Positions 51,846 to 59,037 of a DNA stretch of 64,000 nt are shown one piece after another. Origin of the DNA: Actinomycetota bacterium (GTDB lineage Bacteria > Actinomycetota > Actinomycetes > S36-B12). Positions within the stretch are counted from its first letter, which is position 1. Each line of letters begins with the position of its first letter. Where the stretch lies: positions 17,851 to 81,850 of the forward strand of contig JAUXRN010000193.1 of assembly GCA_030681835.1 (NCBI GenBank), written 5' to 3'. A program made the position numbers and the translations under genes. The notes below the pieces were generated by a model. It made no database searches. It was not told where the DNA came from and saw only the letters and a program-made list of their open reading frames with translations.

Positions 51846-53093
51846 ATGAAGTTCACAGCACTCCACCGCATCGTCGGTATCGGGCCAGGGCCACTCACGG
51901 ACGAGCTCCTCGATGCGGCCGTCGCTGTCGGCGGTGTGGAAACGAGTGACTTGGATTGGAAATCCGAGCTTCCCCCTATGAATGGACTTCCGCAGACAGA
52001 CTTCCCCAAGGACGTCGCCGCCATGGCGAACAGTGGCGGTGGGTTGATCGTCTTTGGCGTGCGCGAAGTCCAATCCGCCGCGACGGCCCGGGTTGACGTC
52101 GGTGAGCTAGCCGAGGTCTACGAGCGGGCCCTGCGTAGCGCAGCGATCACAGCCATCTCGCCGCCCGTCTTCGGTCTAGGCGTGCACCGCCTGGGCGAGG
52201 AAGGCAGCCGGGCAGTGGTTGTCCACGTTCCGGCGAGCATCGATGGGCCGCACTTCATATACCGAGGTGAGTACTTCGGTGCGCCTGTGCGAAACGGCGC
52301 AGACACGGTTTGGATGAAGGAGCGGCAGATCGCGGCGATGTACCGCGCCCGATTCGATGAGCGCAGTCACTCGACTGAGGTACTGAATGCGTTGTTCGAG
52401 GAAGCATCCAGCGGCCGCAACACCAACGAACGTGCGTGGCTCGTCGCGGTCGCCCACCCTCGAATTCCTCGCTTGGGAGATCGTCTAACCCGCGAAGGAG
52501 CTCGGGCTGTGCTTTCGGCAGCCGTCCCGCTGGCACTTGGCTATGCGGGCCGCGAGGGTATCCACCCGATCGAGAGTGTGGACCGGGCCAACCCCCGACC
52601 GGGATTACGCCGTTGGGTCGCCGCGAACTCGGCAACCAATGACCGCTCGAAGTGGAAGGAGGCGTGGGTGGCCATTCACCATGATGGCTCGGTCACTCTC
52701 ACTGCCGCAGTCGGCGGCCACCGCCGTAACGGCGGCGAGAACTTCGAGGGCTGGCAAGTCATGTCAACTGCTCTCGAGTGCGCCGTCGCGGACGTCATGG
52801 CGTTGATCCGGTCCACCGGGGAAGCAACAGACAACCAGGAGTACGAGGTACGCATCGGAATCAACTGGGCAGGTCTGCAGCCGCTAACAATCCTGACGCG
52901 GGACAACTCCGGTGACGTCTACGACGGTGTCTCGACTCCACTCCATCACTACTCGCCAATTGAGGTAACGGTCAATGCTGCCGATTCTCCGAATGAGTAC
53001 TTCTGGTGCGTTCACGACGTTGCCGAGGACTGCGTGAACCAAGGGGGCATTTCGAACGTGTTGATGATCCTTCCCCCGGCACGCGAAACATAG
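51846..53093 (+). CDS. Schlafen AlbA_2-domain protein
   Basis: The product has 415 residues. Residues about 28-145 match the AlbA_2/Schlafen domain: 'VETSDLDWKSELP', 'TDFPKDVAAMANSGGGLIVFGV', 'AITAISPPVFGLGVHRL' and 'PHFIYRGEYFGAPVRNGADT' (the RxGxxT-like element is PVRNGADT). The C-terminal 250 residues are unassigned ('WVAIHHDGSVTLTAAVGGHR', 'LYDGVSTPLHHYSPIEV'-like). Such domains occur in nucleic-acid-binding regulators and antiviral or ribonuclease proteins. Codon use and base composition are visibly less GC-rich than neighbours, which suggests recent acquisition. The start is ATG 51846 with a leaderless -10 box. Confidence 0.75.
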   Translation: MKFTALHRIVGIGPGPLTDELLDAAVAVGGVETSDLDWKSELPPMNGLPQTDFPKDVAAMANSGGGLIVFGVREVQSAATARVDVGELAEVYERALRSAAITAISPPVFGLGVHRLGEEGSRAVVVHVPASIDGPHFIYRGEYFGAPVRNGADTVWMKERQIAAMYRARFDERSHSTEVLNALFEEASSGRNTNERAWLVAVAHPRIPRLGDRLTREGARAVLSAAVPLALGYAGREGIHPIESVDRANPRPGLRRWVAANSATNDRSKWKEAWVAIHHDGSVTLTAAVGGHRRNGGENFEGWQVMSTALECAVADVMALIRSTGEATDNQEYEVRIGINWAGLQPLTILTRDNSGDVYDGVSTPLHHYSPIEVTVNAADSPNEYFWCVHDVAEDCVNQGGISNVLMILPPARET

Positions 53094-53557
53094 GCTCAAG
53101 CAGCCTGGCGTAGTTTTGTGGAACGTGTCACCTGCTATCTCTGCGTCTGCCAAAGCCCGCTGGATAGCATCACCCCACCAATCTGGCGTCGTCGGCGTGC
53201 CTCACCTGTGCCAAGTGCCCAAACATCGGACCGCGCCGCCCTTTGGTGACTTGTGCCTCATCCGTGCATGACCTGAGCGCACGAGGCCTATCGCCGGGCA
53301 GCCATAGGACATTGTGTGATCGCAACTCATTGCGGGACAACGCGTTTGGACGTTGAAAGGTAAGGGTGTGGAGCGGGTCGGGTTCGAGCCGCCAGACAGT
53401 TCTGTAGCAGGTTCTGACGGCGTGCGGTGATCCTACCCAGCACTGGAAGTGATCTACTTCTACAAGGATCCCGCTATCCAGAACGCTGACCTAGCGACTT
53501 CGTCATGAGGCTCAGGACAAGCGCTCAGTTTGTGAAGACGAACATGAGTCCCTTTGA
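53094..53557. other. Noncoding AT-richer stretch, nothing recognised
   Basis: These 464 bp between two convergent cargo genes contain no reading frame with credible codon use on either strand. I find no tRNA, no strong hairpin and no repeat shared with the rest of the element. It may be remnant DNA from the insertion of the cargo. Confidence 0.5.
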
Positions 53558-53992
53558 CTAACTGACGACGCTGCCGTCCGCGTTGACCTTGCCCATTGCC
53601 ACGAGAACTCCCTTCAAGCTTTCAAGTTCCTCTCGACGTCGCGCCAACGCATCTGCCATGACGTCGCATTCATCGCGCCATTCGCGGTAAGTGTCGGTGT
53701 CGAGCGATACAACCACCGTCTGCTTCTTCTCATCTGTCGGCAGACGCCTATAGAAGACCAAGCTGCCCTGTCCCACCAGATAACCAATGCCGAAGGCTGA
53801 TGGTAGAAATGCGATCGGCAAACCCGGCCAGTAGTTGATTTCGCCGAAGTTCTCGAACGATACGTAGCTAACCCAGAAGAATATGAACATGGCCGGAATA
53901 AGGCAGGCCACCCATGCAGCGATCGTGCGCCGCCAGTCGAATACCGTGACGTAGCCAAGACCATCCTTGTCATACGTGACCTCGCGAGACAT
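53558..53992 (-). CDS. Small membrane protein with C-terminal coiled coil
   Basis: The product has 144 residues. The N-terminus is cytoplasmic. Two TM helices span about residues 24-46 ('IAAWVACLIPAMFIFFWVSYVSF') and 55-76 ('WPGLPIAFLPSAFGIGYLVGQG'). The cytoplasmic tail contains 'VSLDTDTYREWRDECDVMADALARRREELESLKGVLVAM', a likely coiled coil. No family recognised. Its AT-richer composition matches the AlbA_2 gene, with which it may have arrived. Confidence 0.68.
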   Translation of the reverse strand: MSREVTYDKDGLGYVTVFDWRRTIAAWVACLIPAMFIFFWVSYVSFENFGEINYWPGLPIAFLPSAFGIGYLVGQGSLVFYRRLPTDEKKQTVVVSLDTDTYREWRDECDVMADALARRREELESLKGVLVAMGKVNADGSVVS

Positions 53993-54466
53993 GGCCTCAA
54001 TTTAGGCGATCATCGATGGGACCGTCATGGCCGTACCGCGGGTCCGGCATCACGCGCTTGTCCTACGCGACCGGCCACTTCCGATGTCAGGCACCGATCG
54101 ACAACTGGCGGTCTTCCCGGTGTGGCGAACGCGGGCAGGTTCTCCGGCCCGGCCGGGATGCCCGCGTCCGTTCCGGCTGCACGCGGGTTGAGCGCGAGGT
54201 TCCGGTTGCCTGCGTCGGCAGCCGCGCGGGGGGCAGCGTGCTCTGATGCTTCCCCGGACCGCTCGCCGAGGCGCGTGCCTGTGGAGCATTCCGATGACTG
54301 ATCTCATCGGGGCCCGCGCTGTCCGACAGCCCGGTTCGACGGGCAGGGTCCGGCGCCACGGACCCGGAGACTGCCTCATCGTGTGAGCGACGCCACAGGC
54401 ATGCGTTGACGGTTCATCCTGAATAGTCCACTGTGCCCCGGGATATCCGCTTCTATCGTCGCCAGC
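53993..54466. other. Gap without a convincing gene
   Basis: The 474 bp between the membrane protein and the next small gene return to high GC. The open frames in it are short, Arg/Cys/Gly-rich and without start signals, so I call none. No repeat or RNA gene is evident. Confidence 0.45.
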
Positions 54467-54625
54467 ATGGCACCCGCGCGGGAGCTGCTGCGACGACCGG
54501 GGGACGCGATGCCGCACGGCCAGCCACGACCGCCACACGAGCGCGACCCCTGGCACCTCGTCATCGCCGGTGTGGCGTTCCTGCTCGCCGCCGGCATCCT
54601 GGTCCTGTGGATTGCCCTGGCCTAG
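54467..54625 (+). CDS. Single-pass small membrane protein
   Basis: The product has 52 residues: a basic, Pro-rich N-terminal half (MAPARELLRRPGDAMPHGQ) and one C-terminal TM helix 'WHLVIAGVAFLLAAGILVLW' ending in IALA. Too short for most callers. There is no clear ribosome-binding site. The hydrophobic segment and absence of stops support it only moderately. Confidence 0.45.
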   Translation: MAPARELLRRPGDAMPHGQPRPPHERDPWHLVIAGVAFLLAAGILVLWIALA

Positions 54626-54869
54626 GCACGGCAGCAATGCAGGGCCGCGGTGACTGTGCGGTCGTGCCCCGTTCAGTCCTGGTCCGCGCCGCCCGTGAGC
54701 AGTCCCCGTCGACGGGGTGGCACGTTGCCCAGCCGAGCCGCCCGCTGGGTGGCCCGGACAGATTTGCTCGTGCGGCGGGGGCCCATCAATCTCCAGCGCC
54801 GGTGACCGTGAGGCGTTCGAGGTGCTCGAGCGCACTCCGTGACCGGGGTGATGGCGCTACCGTGGCCGC

Positions 54870-55157
54870 ATGCGACGACTGCTGGCAGTCCTGGTGATGT
54901 CGTGCGTGGTGGCGGTCGGCATGCCGGTGATGGCTCCGGCCAGTGCGGCGCCGGCCAGTGCGGCGACGACGCGGTTCACGAGCTGCGACGCGATGCACGA
55001 GGTGTACCGGTACGGGATCGCGATGAGCCGGGCGGCCGCGACCCGTGCGGTCAGTGACGGGATGTACCGGCCGCGCGTGAAGCCGCAGGTGTACGCCGAC
55101 TCCTACAAGACCCTGGACCGGGACAAGGACGGGGTGATGTGCGAGGTCCCGCGCTGA
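54870..55157 (+). CDS. Exported Excalibur calcium-binding domain protein
   Basis: The product has 95 residues. The signal peptide is at residues 1-32 ('LLAVLVMSCVVAVGMPVMAPASA'). The mature part has 'FTSCDAMHEVYRYGIAMSRAAA' and the C-terminal Excalibur loop 'LDRDKDGVMCE' (DxDxDGxxCE, residues 82-92), which binds calcium. Cysteines 39 and 91 can form the family disulfide. TACCGT ends six bases before ATG (leaderless). It overlaps the start of the HNH nuclease gene by 19 bases, so the two exported proteins are made together. Confidence 0.85.
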   Translation: MRRLLAVLVMSCVVAVGMPVMAPASAAPASAATTRFTSCDAMHEVYRYGIAMSRAAATRAVSDGMYRPRVKPQVYADSYKTLDRDKDGVMCEVPR

Positions 55158-55792
55158 CCTCGCGCGGCCTGGCCGCGGCGCTGGTCGCGGTCCTGGCCAT
55201 CGCGATCGCCCCGCCCGCCACGGCCGCGCCCGACGGGGTGGACGCTGTCGAGCAGATGCTCGAGGCGTTGGCCGTGCAGCCGGAACGCAACCGGGGCTAC
55301 TCCCGTGACCGGTTCGACGACTGGCACTCCTATGACGGCTGCGACACCCGCGAGATCGTGCTGATCCGGGAGGCCCGCGGCGGCACGCGCCGCGGCTGCG
55401 TGATGGCCCGGGCAACGTGGTGGTCCTACCTCGACGGGGACACGACCAGGAACCCGTCCCGCTTCGATATCGACCACACCGTGGCACTGGCCGAGGCGTG
55501 GGGCTCGGGGGCGAAGGGGTGGACCCGCGCCCGGCGGGACGCGTTCGCCAACGACCTTGGCTACCGGGACTCCCTGATCGCCGTGTCCGCGTCGAGCAAC
55601 CGCTCGAAAGGCGAGCGGGACCCGGCCGAGTGGATGCCCCCACGAGCAGCCGCTGACTGCCGGCTCGTGCAGGCGTGGATCGCGGTGAAGTGGCGCTGGG
55701 GACTGTCCATCGACGCCTCCGAGAAGCGAGCCCTGGAGCGTGAACTGGCGGACTGCGACCGGCTCGTGGTGCCCATCCCGGCGAAGGCGTAG
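55139..55792 (+). CDS. Exported HNH-family nuclease (DUF1524/GmrSD C-terminal-like)
   Basis: The product has 217 residues. The signal peptide 'LAAALVAVLAIAIAPPATAA' is followed by an HNH domain of the secreted DUF1524 type: 'REIVLIREARGG', 'RFDIDHTVALAEAWGSGA' (His113 in DIDH), 'NDLGYRDSLIAVSASSNRSK' and 'GERDPAEWMPP'. Two cysteine pairs support an extracellular fold. It likely degrades DNA outside the cell or in the periplasm. The GTG start lies inside the end of the Excalibur gene in another frame. In many actinobacteria the two domains are fused in one polypeptide (recalled); here they are separate. Confidence 0.86.
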   Translation: MRGPALTSRGLAAALVAVLAIAIAPPATAAPDGVDAVEQMLEALAVQPERNRGYSRDRFDDWHSYDGCDTREIVLIREARGGTRRGCVMARATWWSYLDGDTTRNPSRFDIDHTVALAEAWGSGAKGWTRARRDAFANDLGYRDSLIAVSASSNRSKGERDPAEWMPPRAAADCRLVQAWIAVKWRWGLSIDASEKRALERELADCDRLVVPIPAKA

Positions 55793-55940
55793 CCGCCGGC
55801 AGTCACGCGGCCGAACCGGACGACCAGCTGCGTCGCGCATCGCCCGCGACAACCAACGCTCCATCGCGCCGGGGTGCAACCGACCCGCGGGTTCACCCGG
55901 CCCAGCACCGGCAGGCAGGGAGCGGCAGCGGCTGCCTGCT

Positions 55941-56165
55941 CTACATGGCCCCGAGCCGTCGGCGGACGGCGCGCAGGCGGAGGTGGCGCAGGACGACGGC
56001 GGGTGCGTGGAGCAGGGCGGCGGGGTCGTCGAGGAGTTCGTCGAGGAGCTGGTAGTAGCGGGCGGGCTCGAGGCCGAAGTGCTCGCGGATGGCCGTGTCC
56101 TTGCACTGCAGGTAGGTCCAGGGCCGCCGTTCGAAGTCGAGGATGGCCTGCTGGACCCTGGTCAC
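55941..56165 (-). CDS. DUF3263 protein
   Basis: This 74-residue protein is a single DUF3263 helical domain: 'ILDFERRPWTYLQCKDTAIREHFGLEPARYYQLLDELLDDPAAL', then an Arg-rich tail. The QxxxxxHFGLxxxRYYQ pattern resembles a small DNA-binding or regulatory fold, but function is unknown. It is common in actinobacteria and mycobacteriophages. Confidence 0.82.
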   Translation of the reverse strand: MTRVQQAILDFERRPWTYLQCKDTAIREHFGLEPARYYQLLDELLDDPAALLHAPAVVLRHLRLRAVRRRLGAM

Positions 56166-56410
56166 TGGTGCTATCCCTGCTCTCGGTGGCGTCGTCGTGG
56201 TGGGATGAGGGCGGGCTGGACCCTCGCGCGCGTTGGGGTGCGGCGAGGACCCAGCCTCATGGGTTCGGGAGCCGGAGTTGTGCCCGCGTGACGCCCGAAC
56301 GTCGAACGTATGGCCCCCAGGAAGGCACGGGAATACCTACTGGCCAGTTGTGATGCACGTCGCATGCAAGTTGCATGACGGCGTTGCATGCCGTGGATAC
56401 GGTCCGTCGA

Positions 56411-56593
56411 ATGGAGCCGCGGCAGACCCTGGAGTGGGACGTCCTGGAGCACGCTGACTTCACCTCGTGGCTGGACGGGCTGCGGGCGCAAGGCTGGTAC
56501 CGGGTGGCTGGGGTGTCCGGGGTGAAGACCTCGCGAGGGACGATCGGATACCTGTTCCAGTACCTGGAGCCTGCCGTCCAGCGGGGGGCGTGA
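56411..56593 (+). CDS. Small EWDVLE-domain protein, copy 1
   Basis: The 60-residue product is a paralogue of 57158-57451. Shared pattern: E-W-D-V-L-E, then W-L-D-x-L-R-x-Q-G-W-x-R-V-x-G-V-x-G-V-x-T, then G-T and Y. The layout (short strand, helix, GW, strand) recalls DUF4177-like proteins. TACGGT ends seven bases before the ATG, as in copy 2 (leaderless). It lacks the TM helix found in copy 2. Its stop overlaps the next GTG (GTGA). Confidence 0.65.
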   Translation: MEPRQTLEWDVLEHADFTSWLDGLRAQGWYRVAGVSGVKTSRGTIGYLFQYLEPAVQRGA

Positions 56594-56904
56594 GGGTGCC
56601 GGACAGCGTGACGATCGTCGTGGGTGCGCCGTTCGCGGCCGCGGGGGATGCGGTTCGGGAGTGGCTGCCGGGGGCGCAGCAGCGCCGCCGGTCGGCGGAC
56701 CTGGTGGAGTTCTACCGCCCGGGCCGGATCGTGTCCGCGTACTCGGTGGGCGAGAGCACGCATGTGCACGTGTGGGACCACGAGGGCAGCGACGGGGCGG
56801 CGAAGGGCTTGTTGGGGTTCCTCGGGGCGCGCAACTTGGCGGCAGTCCACGAGGACGAGGCCGCGCCGGCGGGCGCCGTCGACCTCGACCGGCCGATGGG
56901 ATGA
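56590..56904 (+). CDS. Uncharacterised small protein
   Basis: This 104-residue protein starts 'VRVPDSVTIVVGAPFAAAG' and has 'VHVWDHEGSDGAAKGLLGFLGARNLAAVHEDEAA'. It is coupled to the copy-1 gene by the GTGA overlap. No family recognised; codon use is consistent with coding. An exact or near paralogue is not seen downstream of copy 2. Confidence 0.5.
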   Translation: MRVPDSVTIVVGAPFAAAGDAVREWLPGAQQRRRSADLVEFYRPGRIVSAYSVGESTHVHVWDHEGSDGAAKGLLGFLGARNLAAVHEDEAAPAGAVDLDRPMG

Positions 56905-56907
56905 CGG

Positions 56908-57021
56908 TTGGGCGGCCGAAAGAGCGGGGGCGAGTGGCTCGTCATCATCATGGGGGCAGTCGCGCTCATCGGGGTGGTCGCGTTGGCGGTTTACCTCACG
57001 GTCGAGCTGGTCATCACGTAG
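56908..57021 (+). CDS. Possible 37-residue TM peptide
   Basis: The frame reads LGGRKSGGEWLVIIMGAV and continues into a hydrophobic helix ending ELVIT. It would start at TTG four bases after the previous stop. The helix resembles the C-terminal TM of the copy-2 protein, so this could be its detached counterpart. Weak start signal, so speculative. Confidence 0.3.
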   Translation: MGGRKSGGEWLVIIMGAVALIGVVALAVYLTVELVIT

Positions 57022-57157
57022 CCGTGCGCGCGCACCCTGACCGCGGGATCCAGCATGCGCAGAACCGGTTGTTACTGGCTAGTTGTGGCGGGTCTCACTT
57101 GTCGCAGTCGCGTCGCAGGCCTGTTCGGTTGCCATGCGCGGCGATACGGTGCCGCGC

Positions 57158-57451
57158 GTGATGCTGCGGCGGTCCTTCGAGTGGGACGTCCTGGAGTGTC
57201 CGAGCCCGAACGCCTGGCTTGACGACCTGCGTGACCAGGGCTGGACCAGGGTTCCCGGCGTGCCTGGGGTCACCACCGACCATGGGACCGTCATCTACGA
57301 TTTCCGGCACCAGGGCCCCGCCGGCGCAATCGAGCCTGAGCCGGGGACGGCCAGTCTTCGGTCCCTTGGCTTGCTCCTCGCGGCATGCGCCTTGACCGTC
57401 GCGGTCATCGTGGCGGCCGACCTCATCGTCATGGCAATCGTCCAGTCCTGA
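57158..57451 (+). CDS. Small EWDVLE-domain membrane protein, copy 2
   Basis: The product has 97 residues. N-terminal domain 'RSFEWDVLECPSPNAWLDDLRDQGW' with 'RVPGVPGVTTDHGTVIYDF' is homologous to copy 1. A linker and one TM helix 'LGLLLAACALTVAVIVAADLIVMAI' follow. GTG 57158 is chosen because TACGGT ends seven bases before it, the same spacing as in copy 1; ATG 57161 follows directly. Upstream DNA is also similar to that of copy 1 (ACTGGCTAGTTGTG versus ACTGGCCAGTTGTG). Confidence 0.65.
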   Translation: MMLRRSFEWDVLECPSPNAWLDDLRDQGWTRVPGVPGVTTDHGTVIYDFRHQGPAGAIEPEPGTASLRSLGLLLAACALTVAVIVAADLIVMAIVQS

Positions 57452-57597
57452 AGCCAGCGTGGGCGGACCAGCTCGGGGACAGGAGCGTGCAAGAGCCTCC
57501 GAGGGCTCCGTCGCGCGTTCGTCGGATCGCTTGCCCGCAACCGCCGTAGCCTTCGCGTAGAGGTAGTTGAGCGTCGAACCACTGAGGAGGGACGGGT

Positions 57598-58473
57598 ATG
57601 GCTGACGAGCTGCCGGACGGCATTCATCACTTCCCGTCCGACGAATTCCCCCGGGCGTTGCCGAAGGTGCCGCTCCCTTTCGCGCTCCTGGGCCTGTACC
57701 TGTCGCTTTCCGTGCTGTGGATCCTGGTGTCCGATCGAGTGGCGACGGCGGTGTTCGACGACCACGCGGCAGAGTCCTGGGTCCAGACGGTAAAGGGCAT
57801 CGGGTTCGTCGTCGTCACCGCGACCGTCATGACACTGGCTGTGGCCACTTACGTCAGGCGATCAAACGCGGACCGGCAAGCCTTGGAGGACGCCTGGGAC
57901 GAGACGATCCTGGGATGGGCGCTGGCGATGGATGCCCGGGAGTCGAACCTGGCGCTGCACTCGCAGCGCGGCGCGGACCTCACGCTGCTGCTGGCCCGGC
58001 GCATGAACGTCCCCGACAGGCAGCTGCGCGACCTGTACCGGGGGGCGCTGCTGCACGACATCGGGAAGTTCGCGGTCCCCGAGGAGGTCCTGAACTTCCC
58101 GGGGCCGTTGAATGACGAGCAGTGGGCGTTGATCCGGCAGCACCCGGACCGCGCCGTGAGGTTGCTCGCGCCGATCGAGTTCTTACGCGCTGCTATTGAT
58201 ATCCCGCAGAGCCATCACGAGAAGTGGGACGGCAGTGGGTACCCACGTGGGCTGTCGGGCACGGATATCCCGCTGTGGGCCCGGATCTTCGCGGTTGTCG
58301 ACGTGTACGACGCGATCACCAGCAAGCGGAGCTATCACGATGGCGCGTCCCACGAGCGCGCAATGGAGATCATCCGGGCGGACTCCGGCACGCACTTCGA
58401 CCCCGTCGTCGTCGCCGTCTTCGAGGAACTCATGTCACGCGGCAATCCGCTCGACCGCGACGCGATCGGCTGA
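57598..58473 (+). CDS. Membrane HD-GYP cyclic-di-GMP phosphodiesterase
   Basis: The product has 291 residues. Two TM helices at about 27-46 and 66-85 flank a short extracytoplasmic loop. The cytoplasmic HD-GYP domain has 'GALLHDIGKFAVPEEVL' (His143, Asp144), 'HPDRAVRLLAPI', 'IPQSHHEKWDGSGYPRGLSG' (HHExxDGxGYP) and 'IFAVVDVYDAITSKRSYHD'. All metal ligands and the GYP are present, so it should hydrolyse c-di-GMP. GAGGAGGGA lies upstream of ATG. It is an unusual passenger for a mobile element and could alter adhesion or pilus behaviour of the host. Confidence 0.9.
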   Translation: MADELPDGIHHFPSDEFPRALPKVPLPFALLGLYLSLSVLWILVSDRVATAVFDDHAAESWVQTVKGIGFVVVTATVMTLAVATYVRRSNADRQALEDAWDETILGWALAMDARESNLALHSQRGADLTLLLARRMNVPDRQLRDLYRGALLHDIGKFAVPEEVLNFPGPLNDEQWALIRQHPDRAVRLLAPIEFLRAAIDIPQSHHEKWDGSGYPRGLSGTDIPLWARIFAVVDVYDAITSKRSYHDGASHERAMEIIRADSGTHFDPVVVAVFEELMSRGNPLDRDAIG

Positions 58474-58727
58474 CCTCCCGTCAGGACCCCCCCGCCAGGA
58501 CCTCCCGCCGGGACACGATGACGGCCCGCGAGGCGCCAACGGTCCCCGGCCCGGGTCCGCCACGCCGGCCTGCCATGCGCAGCGGTGCCGACCGCCAGTC
58601 ACGACGCAGCGCGGGCACGCCGGGCACCGTCACCTCGGGGCAGCTGCGCCCGTTCGGCGTCCTTACGCGGTCGACGCGGCGGAATTTCGCCGCCCGCCTG
58701 CGGCTCGACGCGAATGGCGAGCGCTGT

Positions 58728-58976
58728 TCAGGGCGCCGCCGCGCCGCCGTGGCGATCGGAGGCGTGCAGGCAGGTTGCCTCGGCGGGCCATCCCCGGGTC
58801 ACCAGGTCGATGAACGCGGCGTCCGGATCCGACGCCGACTCCGGCTCCGGCTGGGCCTGCGTCGTCGGGCCGCGACGCGCCCTGACGACGGCCACCGCGA
58901 TCATGACGGGGATCCCGATGACCACCCCGATCAGGCCACCGAGCAGCAGTGCTGCGAGGCCGACGATGATGAGCAT
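58728..58976 (-). CDS. Small membrane protein
   Basis: The product has 82 residues with an N-terminal TM helix 'MLIIVGLAALLLGGLIGVVI' extended by 'GIPVMIAVAVV', then RARRG and an acidic tail. GGAGGG precedes the ATG. No family recognised. It lies between the HD-GYP gene (convergent) and the exported repeat protein on the same strand. Confidence 0.6.
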   Translation of the reverse strand: MLIIVGLAALLLGGLIGVVIGIPVMIAVAVVRARRGPTTQAQPEPESASDPDAAFIDLVTRGWPAEATCLHASDRHGGAAAP

Positions 58977-59037
58977 TGGCTGCCCTCCTTCCCGTCGGGC
59001 AGCACCATACCCACAAAATACCTAAATCTGTCAAGGG

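Noticed and set aside
54016..54246. A 76-codon plus-strand frame
   Set aside because: No start signal, Arg/Gly/Cys-rich composition and no recognisable feature.
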